NCBI GenBank assembly: GCA_946626215.1
Contig: CAMOUD010000002.1
Coordinates: 1 to 53,396, forward strand
Source: an uncultured Lachnospiraceae bacterium
Lineage (GTDB): Bacteria; Bacillota; Clostridia; Lachnospirales; Lachnospiraceae
Direction of reading: 5' to 3'
Length of the DNA: 53,396 nucleotides
Each line of letters starts with the position of its first letter. The stretch's first letter is position 1. This document shows, piece by piece, positions 15,602 to 24,350 of the stretch. The position numbers and the translations under genes were made by a program. The notes under the pieces were generated by a model. The model was not told the origin of the DNA. It saw nothing but the letters and a program-made list of their open reading frames with translations, and searched no databases.

Positions 15602-16885
15602 TCAGATGGCGTCCAGGGCCTGGGCCAGGTCGGCGATCAGGTCCTTCTTGTCCTCCAGACCGCAGGACATGCGGACCAGGCCGGCGGGAACGCCTGCCTG
15701 GCGGAGCTGCTCGTCGTTCATCTGCCTGTGGGTGGAGGTGGCAGGGTTCAGGCAGCAGGTCCTGGCGTCGGCCACATGGGTCTCGATGGCGGCCAGCTTC
15801 AGGTGCTTCATGAAGGTCTCCGCTGCCTTCCGGCCGCCCTTCAGCTCGAAGGAGACTACGCCGCAGCCGCCGTTGGGCATGTATTTCCTGGCGACCTCAT
15901 AGTATTTGTTGCCCGGAAGGCCGGAATAGTTGACATATTCCACGGCCGGATGGGACTGGAGGAACTCGGCCACAGCCATGGCGTTCTCCACATGGCGGGG
16001 CATCCGGACATGGAGGGATTCCAGGCCCAGGTTCAGGTAGAAGGCGTTCTGGGGAGCCTGGATGGAGCCGAAGTCCCGCATGAGCTGGCTGGTCGCCTTG
16101 GTGATGAAGGCCGCCCCGTTGCCGAACTTCTCGGCGTAGACGATGCCGTGGTAGGAATCATCGGGGGTACACAGGCCCGGATACTTGTCGGCGTGGGCCA
16201 TCCAGTCAAATCTTCCGCTGTCCACGATGGCGCCGCCCACGGCCGCGCCGTGGCCGTCCATGTACTTGGTGGTGGAATGGGTCACGATGTCAGCGCCCCA
16301 TTCGATGGGCCTGCAGTTGACGGGGGTGGGGAAGGTATTGTCCACGATCAGCGGAACGCCGTGGGCATGGGCCACGCGGGCAAATTTCTCGATATCCAGA
16401 ACGGTCAGGGCAGGGTTGGCAATGGTCTCGCCGAACATGGCCCGGGTGTTGTCCTTAAAGGCGGCATGGAGCTCTTCTTCAGTGGCGTCGGGGGAGACGA
16501 ATGTGGCCTCGATGCCCATCTTGGCCATGGTCACGCTGATCAGGTTGAAGGTCCCGCCGTAGATGGTGGAGGAGGCCACGATGTGGCTGCCTGCCTCGCA
16601 GATATTGAAAAGAGCGAAGAAGTTGGCAGCCTGACCGGAGCTGGTCAGCATGCCGGCGGTACCGCCTTCCATGTCCGCGATCTTGGCGGCTACCATATCA
16701 TTGGTAGGGTTCTGGAGCCTGGTATAGAAATAGCCGGACGCCTCCAGATCGAACAGCCTGCCCATGTCCTCGCTGGTATCGTACTTGAAGGTGGTGGACT
16801 GGATGATCGGGATCTGCCGGGGCCCGCCGTTCTCAGGCGTATAGCCGCTCTGGACACACTTGGTATTGATGGAATAATCGCTCAT
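15602..16885 (-). CDS. metY: O-acetylhomoserine sulfhydrylase
   Basis: This PLP enzyme of the Cys/Met-metabolism family converts O-acetylhomoserine and sulfide to homocysteine. The 427-aa protein has the substrate-loop YTRLQNPTNDMVAAKIADME, the cofactor segment SSGQAANFFALF, IVDNTFPTPVNCRP, the PLP-binding Lys (~residue 206) in VTHSTTKYMDGHG, and the C-terminal RMSCGLEDKKDLI. The ATG at 16885 follows GGAGG by 5 nt; a longer frame to 16933 lacks a site. Methionine gamma-lyase is a close relative, but length and sequence fit MetY better. It follows mntP on the same strand; no clear separate promoter or SAM riboswitch is visible in the ~100-bp gap. Confidence 0.9.
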   Translation of the reverse strand: MSDYSINTKCVQSGYTPENGGPRQIPIIQSTTFKYDTSEDMGRLFDLEASGYFYTRLQNPTNDMVAAKIADMEGGTAGMLTSSGQAANFFALFNICEAGSHIVASSTIYGGTFNLISVTMAKMGIEATFVSPDATEEELHAAFKDNTRAMFGETIANPALTVLDIEKFARVAHAHGVPLIVDNTFPTPVNCRPIEWGADIVTHSTTKYMDGHGAAVGGAIVDSGRFDWMAHADKYPGLCTPDDSYHGIVYAEKFGNGAAFITKATSQLMRDFGSIQAPQNAFYLNLGLESLHVRMPRHVENAMAVAEFLQSHPAVEYVNYSGLPGNKYYEVARKYMPNGGCGVVSFELKGGRKAAETFMKHLKLAAIETHVADARTCCLNPATSTHRQMNDEQLRQAGVPAGLVRMSCGLEDKKDLIADLAQALDAI

Positions 16886-16985
16886 GTTCGCCTCCGTTCC
16901 GAAAGCCTCCCGCCGGAAGGCATCGGCTTTCATCTGCTTGTATTTTGGACCCGGACAGGGCCGGATCTGGTTCGATGGAAAAAAC

Positions 16986-17570
16986 TCACATAAAGGACCG
17001 GATGAAGATCTCCAGTCCGATGCCGATCAGGATGACCCCGCCCACCAGGGGCGCCTTGCCGGCCAGGTAGGTCCCGGCACCCCGGCCTGCCTTCAGGCCG
17101 CCCAGACAGATGGCCAGGGTCACCAGGCCGATCAGCAGGCAGGCCGCCAGGGCCTCTCCCAGGCTGTAGGGCTCAATGGCAAAGCCCACCGACAGGGCGT
17201 CGATGGAGGTGGCCACTCCCTGGACGATCAGGTCCCGGGTCCCGATGGCCCCGGTCTCTTCCGCTTCCTCCTGTCCGCCGCGGATCCCCTCCAGGAGCAT
17301 GCCGCCCCCGATCCAGCAGAGGAGCAGGAGAGCGATCCAGGGGACCAGCATCTGGAAGAGGACAAAGGTCTCGGCGATGGTATGGACGCAGAGCCAGCCT
17401 GCCAGAGGCATGATGAACTGGAAAAAGGCGAAGGTCCCCGCGATCCGCAGGGCTTCTCCCCTCTTCATGTCCGGTTCCTGGAGCCCGTCCGCCACAGACA
17501 CAGTAAAAGCATCCATGGCCAGGCCCGCGCCCAGCAGGATACTGCCGCTTATCAGTTCCAATATTGTCAT
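16986..17570 (-). CDS. mntP: Manganese efflux pump MntP
   Basis: MntP exports Mn2+ from the cytoplasm. The 194-aa protein has six hydrophobic helices and the two family repeats with acidic metal residues, GLAMDAFTVSVADG near the N-terminus and ATSIDALSVGFAIEP in the second half. A DUF204-type layout of two three-helix halves is evident. No yybP-ykoY manganese riboswitch is visible in the short 5' region. The promoter at 17608-17636 overlaps the terminator of the preceding AraC gene, a compact arrangement. The gene probably reads through into metY. Confidence 0.93.
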   Translation of the reverse strand: MTILELISGSILLGAGLAMDAFTVSVADGLQEPDMKRGEALRIAGTFAFFQFIMPLAGWLCVHTIAETFVLFQMLVPWIALLLLCWIGGGMLLEGIRGGQEEAEETGAIGTRDLIVQGVATSIDALSVGFAIEPYSLGEALAACLLIGLVTLAICLGGLKAGRGAGTYLAGKAPLVGGVILIGIGLEIFIRSFM

Positions 17571-17607
17571 GTCGTCTGTCTTTGCCTTTCCCTTTGCTCA
17601 GAAATCC

Positions 17608-17636
17608 AGTATAAAAAAAACCTGCCCCATAGTCAA
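17608..17636 (-). promoter_or_regulatory. Promoter of mntP embedded in a terminator
   Basis: Minus strand TTGACT (17636-17631), 17-bp spacer, TATACT (17613-17608). The -35 box lies in the hairpin loop and the -10 box starts at the end of the T-run of the AraC-gene terminator. Confidence 0.8.
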
Positions 17637-17650
17637 TGAGGCAGGTTTTC
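17612..17650 (-). terminator. Terminator of the alpha-galactosidase / AraC operon
   Basis: Minus strand AAAACCTGCC pairs with GGCAGGTTTT around a 13-nt loop and runs into eight T residues. Confidence 0.93.
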
Positions 17651-17678
17651 AGCGGCTCAAAAATCCCGAAAGGAGCCG

Positions 17679-18602
17679 TCAGAGATCGGAATCCTTGAAA
17701 TCTCCCTTCTGGGAAAAGACCAGGAGTTCCCTTTCCTGGTTGCGGAAATGGAGGGGACTGACCCCGTAGCGCTTGCGGAAGACCCTGGAAAAGGCCAGCT
17801 GGTCTCCGTATCCCACCGCCGCGGCCACAGCCCCCACGGGCATGGAGGTCTCCCGGAGAAGACTGACCGCCTTGTTCATGCGCAGGGACATGATGTATTC
17901 CTGGACCGAGCAGCCCACGGCCTTGCGGAAGGCCGAGGAAAAATGGCTTCTGGACACGCCCAGGAAGGAGGCCAGTTCCCCGATCCGGATATTCTTTTCG
18001 AAGTGGTCATCGATATAGACCACCGCCTTCTGGATGTAGTCGGGGCCGGACCTTTCCGGGTCCGGATCGCCGCTCCCCGCCTTCTTTTCCTGTCCTTCCA
18101 CCAGAAGGGACAGGATCATCATCAGGCAGGCGTCCCGGAAGAGCTCCCCCGACAGGCTGAGGCTCCTGGAATCCAGGATCTTCTTGATCAGGGCAGAGAT
18201 CCTGTCCAGGGAATCCGTATGGGAAACGGGGCTGTTCAGGCCAAGGCCGCATCTTGTCACATACCGGTCCGCCGCTATGCCTGTAAAGCCGATCCAGGAA
18301 TAGGTCCAGGGGTCTGCCGCGTCCGCCCTGTAGCTGCAGGCCACGCCGGGCTGGATAAAGAAGAGGTCCCCCTTCTGAAGCCGGTAGGTCCTGTCCCCCA
18401 GATGAAAGACTCCTTTCCCGCTTTCCACGAAATGAATGGAATAATGCCTCCGGGGCAGGGTCTTGAACTCTACCCCCTTCCTGGTCTTTTCCCGGCCGCA
18501 GTAGACCAGGCAGAGGTCCATCAGGCTCCTCTGCAGATTCTCCAGGCACCTGTAGTCTTCCATCTCCGTATATCCTGTCGCTGTATGCTTCTGCGTTTCC
18601 AT
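17679..18602 (-). CDS. AraC-family regulator, sugar-operon type
   Basis: The 307-aa protein has an N-terminal AraC-type cupin (SGKGVFHLGDRTYRLQKGDL, followed by a Pro-Gly turn FFIQPGVACSY) and two C-terminal helix-turn-helix motifs (IGELASFLGVSRSHFSSAFRK and VAAAVGYGDQLAFSRVFRKR, ending GVSPLHFR). It lies directly downstream of alpha-galactosidase on the same strand and is closed by a terminator, so it is probably the local activator sensing an alpha-galactoside or its product, like MsmR or RafR. The 102-bp gap before it has a TTGACA (18681-18676) but no good -10 at the right distance, so it may depend mostly on read-through. Confidence 0.9.
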   Translation of the reverse strand: METQKHTATGYTEMEDYRCLENLQRSLMDLCLVYCGREKTRKGVEFKTLPRRHYSIHFVESGKGVFHLGDRTYRLQKGDLFFIQPGVACSYRADAADPWTYSWIGFTGIAADRYVTRCGLGLNSPVSHTDSLDRISALIKKILDSRSLSLSGELFRDACLMMILSLLVEGQEKKAGSGDPDPERSGPDYIQKAVVYIDDHFEKNIRIGELASFLGVSRSHFSSAFRKAVGCSVQEYIMSLRMNKAVSLLRETSMPVGAVAAAVGYGDQLAFSRVFRKRYGVSPLHFRNQERELLVFSQKGDFKDSDL

Positions 18603-18704
18603 ACTCCCCCCTGCCGATCACTGTCCCCCGACGGCATCTGTCAGCCGGCTGTATATGTATTGTAAAACATTATTGTGTCAATCTCACAGAAATTGTATAA
18701 AGGT

Positions 18705-20939
18705 TTATGCCTCCTTTGCCTCCAGGGTAAAGACCAGGGCCGCGAAATCTCCGCCCTGGCGCAGGAGTTCCTCCCGGTCGATGGGAAGGCCCGCGTACAT
18801 GAGCTCGTCGCCGTAGGCCTCTGTCGTCAGGATATTTCCTCCAACCTGATGACTGACCCTGTAGAGGACATCCTCGGCCAGGCCCGCGAAGCGCAGGCGG
18901 AGCCAGGAGGCGTTGACCTTGTTGAGCCTCTGGACAAAGGTGGCCACAGCCCGTTTCTTATCCCGGGACACAGCCGCGAAGGCCGTCTCATTCCCTTCGA
19001 AGGGGCTGAGGAGCCGGTAGAAATCGCCGTCGATCTGGATCAGGTCTCTGTACTTCTTCACAAAGTCGGTCTGGCCCTTGATGATCTCGATATCATAATC
19101 CGACAGCATGGCGGGGTCCAGCTCATAGCCGAAGGTCCCGAACATGGCCACGGCCGCCCGGGTCTCGATGGGGGTGGTCCGGGCCAGCTGGTGGTTGGGA
19201 ACGGCGGAAACATGGGCGCCCATGGAGACCACGGGATAGACCAGGGAAGATCCGTACTGGATCTTGCAGCGCTCATAGGCGTCGGTATCGTCGCTGGTCC
19301 AGGCCTGGGGGGCGAAATAGAGCATGCCGGGATCGAACCGGGCGCCGCCGCTTGCGCAGGACTCGAAGAGGATCTCCGGGAACCGTTCCGTCAGCCTGGT
19401 ATAGAGATCATAGACGCCCAGGATGTAGCGGTGCATGACCTCTCCCTGGCGGTCCGCCGGCAGAGCGACGCTGAAGGGTTCCGTCATGTAGCGGTTCATG
19501 TCCCACTTGATATAGGAGATCCTGGAGGAATCGATGACCCTGCAGATCATCTCATAGATATGGTCCACGACCTCCTTCCTGGTGAAGTCCAGGACGTGCT
19601 GGTGGCGGGAATGGCTCTCGAACCGGCCCGGGCAGGCGATCAGCCAGTCCGGATGGGCCCGGTAGAGGTCGGAATCCTTGTTGATCATCTCCAGCTCGAC
19701 CCAGAGGCCGAACTTGAGGCCCAGGGCCTCGATCTTCTCGGACAGGCCGCTGATGCCCGAAGGGATCTTTTCCATGTTGCAGAACCAGTCGCCCAGGCCG
19801 GCATAGTCGTCGTTGCGCTTGCCGAACCATCCGTCGTCCAGGACAAAAAGCTCGATGCCGGCTTCCGCTGCCCGGGAAGCCATTTCCAGGAGCTTGTTCT
19901 CATCGAAGTCGAAATAGGTCCCTTCCCAGTTGTTGAGCAGGATGGGACGGGGCCTGTCTCTCCAGACGCCCCGGACCAGACGGGTCCTGTAAAGCCTGTG
20001 GTAGACCCGGCTCATATGGCCGAGGCCCTGGTCGGAATAGACCATGACCGCCTCGGGGGTGGTGAAGGACTCTCCGCTCTCCAGCTTCCAGGCAAAGGAT
20101 TCGGGATTGATGCCCAGCATGACCCGGGTCAGGTCAAAGGAGGAAACCTCCGTCTGGGCCAGGAAGTTGCCGGAGTAGACCAGAGAGAAGCCGTAGACCT
20201 CTCCCGCGCTCTCCGTGGTGCCGGGCCTCTGGAGGGCCAGGAAGGGGTTGGCCTCGGCGCTGGAGCCGGTGCCGGTCAGGCTGTGGACGGCCTGGATCCC
20301 CACCTCAAGGGGAGTCGTCTTGATATAGCGCTCCCTTGCCCAGGCGCCGGTCAGGCGGATCATTTCAAATTTCTTGTCCGGCAGCTCCACGCTGGCGGAC
20401 ATGGCCCGCTCGATGGTGACGGACTCCGGGCCCTTCTGGCTGATCCTGGCGTGCCTGGTGATGACCGGATAGTCCCTGTAGATGGTATAGACCAGGTCCA
20501 GGTCTGTATCCGACAGATCGTCATGGAAGCAGATCGTCAGGGTCTGGGCCTCCGAGGGATCCTCCGCGTAGGTGGCGGGAAGGGGAGCCAGGGAGGGCTT
20601 GCCCTCTTCGATCCGGTGAGAGACATAGGTGAAGTCGCTGATCCGGCTTCCCGACTCCTGAAGGATCACAAAGGCAGGGCTCCTGTAGTCGCCGCGCCCG
20701 TAGCCGGGATACTCCTGTCTGGTATACTGCATGGACAGGATGGAAGGCTCAGGCAGGGCCACGGCCAGATGGGACCGCATGGCTTCCTCATGGAAGCACT
20801 CCAGGCCCTCTCTGTCATGGATCTTCTTTCCGTAATACAGATTCTCCGCCTGTCCGTTCTCCATGATCCGGATCACATAGGAAATCGAAGAATTGGTCAG
20901 ATGAAAAATACGGGTGTTCTTATGATAGATAATCGACAT
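18705..20939 (-). CDS. Alpha-galactosidase, glycoside hydrolase family 36
   Basis: The 744-aa enzyme should release galactose from melibiose, raffinose or stachyose in the cytoplasm (no signal peptide). GH36 hallmarks are LFVLDDGWFGKRNDD, GLWVELEMINKDSDLYRAHP, the nucleophile Asp (~residue 480) in YIKWDMNR, ESCASGGARFD, and the acid/base Asp (~550) in WTSDDTDA, both at the positions usual for the family. In the third motif the common VEPEM is VELEM, a Pro to Leu change of unknown effect. Start ATG at 20939 follows AGGAGGAG. It lies downstream of the ABC transporter and upstream of an AraC regulator, marking the block as an alpha-galactoside utilisation module. Confidence 0.95.
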   Translation of the reverse strand: MSIIYHKNTRIFHLTNSSISYVIRIMENGQAENLYYGKKIHDREGLECFHEEAMRSHLAVALPEPSILSMQYTRQEYPGYGRGDYRSPAFVILQESGSRISDFTYVSHRIEEGKPSLAPLPATYAEDPSEAQTLTICFHDDLSDTDLDLVYTIYRDYPVITRHARISQKGPESVTIERAMSASVELPDKKFEMIRLTGAWARERYIKTTPLEVGIQAVHSLTGTGSSAEANPFLALQRPGTTESAGEVYGFSLVYSGNFLAQTEVSSFDLTRVMLGINPESFAWKLESGESFTTPEAVMVYSDQGLGHMSRVYHRLYRTRLVRGVWRDRPRPILLNNWEGTYFDFDENKLLEMASRAAEAGIELFVLDDGWFGKRNDDYAGLGDWFCNMEKIPSGISGLSEKIEALGLKFGLWVELEMINKDSDLYRAHPDWLIACPGRFESHSRHQHVLDFTRKEVVDHIYEMICRVIDSSRISYIKWDMNRYMTEPFSVALPADRQGEVMHRYILGVYDLYTRLTERFPEILFESCASGGARFDPGMLYFAPQAWTSDDTDAYERCKIQYGSSLVYPVVSMGAHVSAVPNHQLARTTPIETRAAVAMFGTFGYELDPAMLSDYDIEIIKGQTDFVKKYRDLIQIDGDFYRLLSPFEGNETAFAAVSRDKKRAVATFVQRLNKVNASWLRLRFAGLAEDVLYRVSHQVGGNILTTEAYGDELMYAGLPIDREELLRQGGDFAALVFTLEAKEA

Positions 20940-21015
20940 CAGGGAACTCTCCTCCTTGGCTGGCACGGTGCCCGGCAGGGACCGCGCGGGTTGTACAGAT
21001 GTGAATCCTGCTTTT

Positions 21016-21678
21016 TCAGGCCTCTTCCTGCTCCTCTTCGGGCTTTTTCAGAAAGACGTCGAAATCCGGCAGCAGGAGCCGGCAGGCGATCAGCTCGGTC
21101 AGGGCAAAGCCGCAGACCGACCAGAGAAAGGCGTAGAGGGGAAGGCGGGACAGGTCCATGTAGGTCAGGACCAGGGGGCCGATCTGGATCAGGGCGATCA
21201 GGACGGCCCTGAGGGGGTTCTTCCCCGCGAAATAAAGGGCGCTCCTGACCAGAGAGGGCAGGGTGTTCTCAAAGGCGGCCATGACCGGATAGAGGACCAG
21301 GGTCAGGACCAGGAGAAAGCCCAGGACTCCGTAGACAGCGTAGCGGAAGTAGTCCAGGATCCCGCCCATATGGGCCGTAAAGCGGATATCCAGGATCCCG
21401 ATGACCAGAAGGACCAGGACCAGGATCCACCAGAGGAGGGCCTTCAGGAAGCAGTCCCGGAAGCCCTTCCAGAATTCTTTGGCAGGGTTGATGTCCGCCT
21501 CCTCCCGGATGGCCCGCATCATGGTATAGGAAAGAGCCGCCAGGGCCGGGCCTATGGTCAGGACCGGCAGGGAAAAGACGACGAACATGAGGTTCCCCCC
21601 GATCACGGAAAGGCACCAGGCCATCATCCGGCCAAAGGCGGAATCATTATCCAGAAAAGCGGTAATTCTTTTTTTCAA
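21016..21678 (-). CDS. YesL/DUF624-like membrane protein
   Basis: This 220-aa protein has about five hydrophobic helices and the N-terminal pattern of YesL/DUF624 proteins (a short amphipathic start, then LSVIGGNLMFVVFSLPVLTIGPA, too long to quote further). Such proteins are common beside Firmicute sugar ABC operons, but their role is not established; an assembly or accessory role to the transporter is a guess. The start is taken as TTG at 21678: GGGAGG lies 5 nt before it, and TTGA overlaps the upstream stop by 4 bp, showing coupling. The longer frame to 21765 has no such support. Confidence 0.75.
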   Translation of the reverse strand: MKKRITAFLDNDSAFGRMMAWCLSVIGGNLMFVVFSLPVLTIGPALAALSYTMMRAIREEADINPAKEFWKGFRDCFLKALLWWILVLVLLVIGILDIRFTAHMGGILDYFRYAVYGVLGFLLVLTLVLYPVMAAFENTLPSLVRSALYFAGKNPLRAVLIALIQIGPLVLTYMDLSRLPLYAFLWSVCGFALTELIACRLLLPDFDVFLKKPEEEQEEA

Positions 21679-22382
21679 GGCTGCCTCCCTTCCGCTCCGA
21701 TGTATTCCAGAAAGGCTTTCACGTCCTCCGGATGGCTGCTGTAGGCGCCGATGCCGAGGACGCATCCGTCCTCGTAGACGCCCATCCTGCCCAGGTCGGA
21801 ATCCGAGATATCAATGCCCACCGGGACCGGGTCCTCGGAATACTCCGTATCATAGGGGACGGCGTAGACAAAGCGGTCCGCGTAGGGAGCGAACAGGTCC
21901 GCCGCCTCGCCCCGGGAAAGGTCCAGAAAGCGGCCGGCGGCGCCGACGGCTTTGAGGTTGTCCTCTTCCATGACGGCCGCGTCCAGGTGGCCGGCCTCCA
22001 CCACAGCCACAAAGGACTGGAAATAGGAGTTGTTGGTCCCGCCGTCCACGGCCGCGTTGAAGTAGGAGGCGGTTCCGAACTCCACCATCCCTTCCTTCAG
22101 GTCATAGCCCATGCGGTCGATAAAGCCCTGCCTGAGGGCGGACCGGTTGCCGATCTCCTGCGACGCTTCAATGGGCGCGTTGACGAACAGGACATAAAAA
22201 CGGTAGTCCTTCACGGTAAAAAAGGCGTGCCAGAGAATATAGACGGCCATGAAGAGGCCCCCGAAGATCCCCAGGGCCCAGAGCCAGTAGTACTCTGCCA
22301 GATAAGCGATCTTCTGCCTGCGGTCCATGCCCGCCAGCTTTTTCTTTTCAGATGCCAGGAACTTTCCAAACTTTTCTTTCAT
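21675..22382 (-). CDS. Membrane-anchored hypothetical protein of the sugar operon
   Basis: The 235-aa product has a basic N-terminus, one membrane segment around residues 33-53 (WLWALGIFGGLFMAVYILW) and a ~180-residue domain probably outside the cell. I do not recognise a domain. It has no lipobox or sortase motif. It is the gene just after the ABC terminator and is coupled to the YesL-like gene by a 4-bp overlap. The pairing of a single-pass protein with a YesL-like protein next to carbohydrate importers suggests a shared accessory function; this is inference from position only. Confidence 0.65.
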   Translation of the reverse strand: MKEKFGKFLASEKKKLAGMDRRQKIAYLAEYYWLWALGIFGGLFMAVYILWHAFFTVKDYRFYVLFVNAPIEASQEIGNRSALRQGFIDRMGYDLKEGMVEFGTASYFNAAVDGGTNNSYFQSFVAVVEAGHLDAAVMEEDNLKAVGAAGRFLDLSRGEAADLFAPYADRFVYAVPYDTEYSEDPVPVGIDISDSDLGRMGVYEDGCVLGIGAYSSHPEDVKAFLEYIGAEGRQP

Positions 22383-22415
22383 GAAACCAACTGTTCTCCT
22401 GCCGCCCCTTTTCGA

Positions 22416-22456
22416 TAAAAAGGACCCGGAAACAGCAAAAGCATATTTCCGGGTCC
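22416..22456 (-). terminator. Terminator after the ABC permease genes
   Basis: Minus strand GGACCCGGAAA pairs with TTTCCGGGTCC and is followed by TTTTTATC. With only ~35 bp to the next gene, it probably acts as a partial terminator that lowers expression of the alpha-galactosidase part. Confidence 0.88.
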
Positions 22457-22478
22457 TCTGATGCTTATGGACTGACGA

Positions 22479-23321
22479 TCAGAGCTTGCCGCCCGATGTC
22501 GCGATACCTTCCACGAACTGCTTCTGGAAGATAACGTAGATAATGACCATAGGAAGGACGGCCAGCGTAGCTGCTGCCATCATGGTAGGATATTCGCTGC
22601 CATACTGGCCCTGCATCTTGGCAAGACCCGCGGACAGGGTGGTGGTCGTCGCGTTGGTGCAGACGATCATGGGCCACATCAGATCCTTGAAGGCGAAGAC
22701 TGCGGTGAAGATACCCAGGGACACCATGGAGCTTCTGGTCAGAGGCATCATGATCCGGGTAAATCTCTGTCCGATGTTGCAGCCGTCGATCATGGCGGCT
22801 TCCTCCAGATCCTTGGGAAGTCCTTCATAGCCGGTCTTCAGGAGGTAGGTGCCGAAGGCGGTGACCAGACCGGGGAAGACCAGGCCGAACATGGAATTGA
22901 GCATGCCCATGTTGGAGACCATCAGGTACTGAGGGATGATGAAGATCTGAGCCGGGACCATCATCTGGATAAGGACCAGAGAGAAGAGGAAGCTCTTGCC
23001 CGGGAATTTCAGGCGTCCGAAGGCGTAGCCGGCCATGGTGGCGGTCAGGCAGGCGCAGACGACGCGCCAGAAGATCATCAGCAGGGTGTTCTTGTAGAGA
23101 ATCAGGAAGTTATAGCTCTTCCATACAGTCGCGAAGTTCTCCCAGTGCCAGCCGTTGTGGGGCAGGATGTAGAAGGGATTGACGGAAATAGATTCCTGAT
23201 TGGTCTTCAGTGCTGTCAGAATCATCCATGCGAAGGGGACCAGCATGATGAAGGACATGATGATCAGCACGATATGGGTGAGAATCTTATTCATTCTCTG
23301 TCTTGCGATTGAGCCTTCCAT
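22479..23321 (-). CDS. Carbohydrate ABC permease (MalG type)
   Basis: This 280-aa inner-membrane permease has six helices and the CUT1-family EAA loop (YEGLPKDLEEAAMIDGCNIGQ), which docks the ATPase. Start ATG at 23321 has AGGGAGGT upstream. It is 12 bp after the partner permease and follows the binding protein, the usual order for CUT1 oligosaccharide importers. No ATPase gene is in the cluster, so a shared MsmK/UgpC-type ATPase elsewhere (for example the one at 35080-36201) must energise it. The adjacent alpha-galactosidase suggests raffinose-family sugars as cargo. Confidence 0.93.
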   Translation of the reverse strand: MEGSIARQRMNKILTHIVLIIMSFIMLVPFAWMILTALKTNQESISVNPFYILPHNGWHWENFATVWKSYNFLILYKNTLLMIFWRVVCACLTATMAGYAFGRLKFPGKSFLFSLVLIQMMVPAQIFIIPQYLMVSNMGMLNSMFGLVFPGLVTAFGTYLLKTGYEGLPKDLEEAAMIDGCNIGQRFTRIMMPLTRSSMVSLGIFTAVFAFKDLMWPMIVCTNATTTTLSAGLAKMQGQYGSEYPTMMAAATLAVLPMVIIYVIFQKQFVEGIATSGGKL

Positions 23322-23333
23322 ACTTACCTCCCT

Positions 23334-24221
23334 TTACGCGTGGTAGACGGCTTTCTTCTCGACCTGCTGCAGGATCCAGGTAAGAATCATGATAAAGGCA
23401 AGGAGCACCATGACGATGGTGGCGCCGTAGCCCTTATTGCCGTTGGTGAACGAGTACTGATAGAACAGATAAACAATGGACTGGACCTTGGGCAGAGCCA
23501 CGTTCGTCTTATCCATGACCATGAACATAAGGTCAAAGATGGTCAGCGCGCCGATGATTCTGGTCTGCACGATGAAGAAGGTCGTGGGAGACAGAAGCGG
23601 AACGGTGATGGAGAAGAACTGGCGGAGACCGGAAGCGCCGTCGATGGAGGCAGCTTCATAGTAGTCACCGGGAATTTCCTGCAGGCCTGAAATGAACAGG
23701 ACCATGTTGTAGCCGATGATGGACCAGACACCGATGATGCCGATGGAAATCCATGCGATCTTGGGATCGGAGATCCAGGAGATGTTCGCATGGAAAACGT
23801 TGTTCAGGAGACCGAACTGGGTATTGTAAAGCCACTTCCAGACCATGGCGACGGCTGCGGGCGCGCAGACCATGGGAAGGAAGAAGATGGTCCTGTAGAT
23901 GGACCGGCCGCCGATTTTCTTGTTCAGGAGAACGGCAAGGATCAGGGCGATCACGATGCCGAAGGGAACTTCGATCAGGGCGTATTTAATGGTATTCCAG
24001 AGGGACTGCCAGGTCTCACCGGCAGAAAGGACAGCCTGATAGTTGGCAAGGCCGACGAAGATATTGCCCTTGCCGAAGTCGCCGGTCTTGCAGAAGGACT
24101 GATAGACCGTGTTAAAGATAGGATAGAAGTTCAGAACGATCAGGCCGATCATGGTGGGGGCGACGAACAGATATGCCCATCTAGCCTCCCTCTTCTCGGC
24201 CAGCGTCATCTTTTTCTTCAT
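23334..24221 (-). CDS. Carbohydrate ABC permease (MalF type)
   Basis: This 295-aa permease has six helices (AYLFVAPTMIGLIVLNFYP at the N-terminus) and the EAA loop LQEIPGDYYEAASIDGASG. Such permeases form a heterodimer with the MalG-type partner encoded next. GAGGAA lies before the ATG at 24221. A 129-bp gap with a stem-loop separates it from the binding-protein gene, as is common where the binding protein is made in excess. Codon use here and in the neighbouring transporter genes is less GGC/CCC-rich than in the housekeeping genes, which I read as selection for high expression, not as transfer. Confidence 0.93.
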   Translation of the reverse strand: MKKKMTLAEKREARWAYLFVAPTMIGLIVLNFYPIFNTVYQSFCKTGDFGKGNIFVGLANYQAVLSAGETWQSLWNTIKYALIEVPFGIVIALILAVLLNKKIGGRSIYRTIFFLPMVCAPAAVAMVWKWLYNTQFGLLNNVFHANISWISDPKIAWISIGIIGVWSIIGYNMVLFISGLQEIPGDYYEAASIDGASGLRQFFSITVPLLSPTTFFIVQTRIIGALTIFDLMFMVMDKTNVALPKVQSIVYLFYQYSFTNGNKGYGATIVMVLLAFIMILTWILQQVEKKAVYHA

Positions 24222-24303
24222 GCGGGTTCCTCCCTGAAAAGAGTGATGAAAAGCGGCAGGAGCCGGGGGCGCCGGACTCCGGCCGCGTCATCACAGGATT
24301 ATA

Positions 24304-24327
24304 ACGGGATTCTCAGGAGATTCCCGT
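24304..24327 (-). other. Intercistronic stem-loop after the binding-protein gene
   Basis: ACGGGA pairs with TCCCGT with inner TCT/AGA pairs. There is no T-run, so it probably stabilises the upstream mRNA part and raises the ratio of binding protein to permeases. Confidence 0.5.
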
Positions 24328-24350
24328 CAGGATCCGGGTTTTCCTTCAGA

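Noticed and set aside
15602-16885. SAM riboswitch or T-box for metY
   Set aside because: The ~100-bp region before metY shows none of the conserved blocks of either element.
17571-17607. yybP-ykoY manganese riboswitch for mntP
   Set aside because: Only ~37 nt lie between the predicted transcription start and the ATG, too short for that riboswitch.
18675-21212. 845-codon open frame on the plus strand
   Set aside because: Antisense to the GH36 gene with its intact catalytic residues; a codon-bias shadow.
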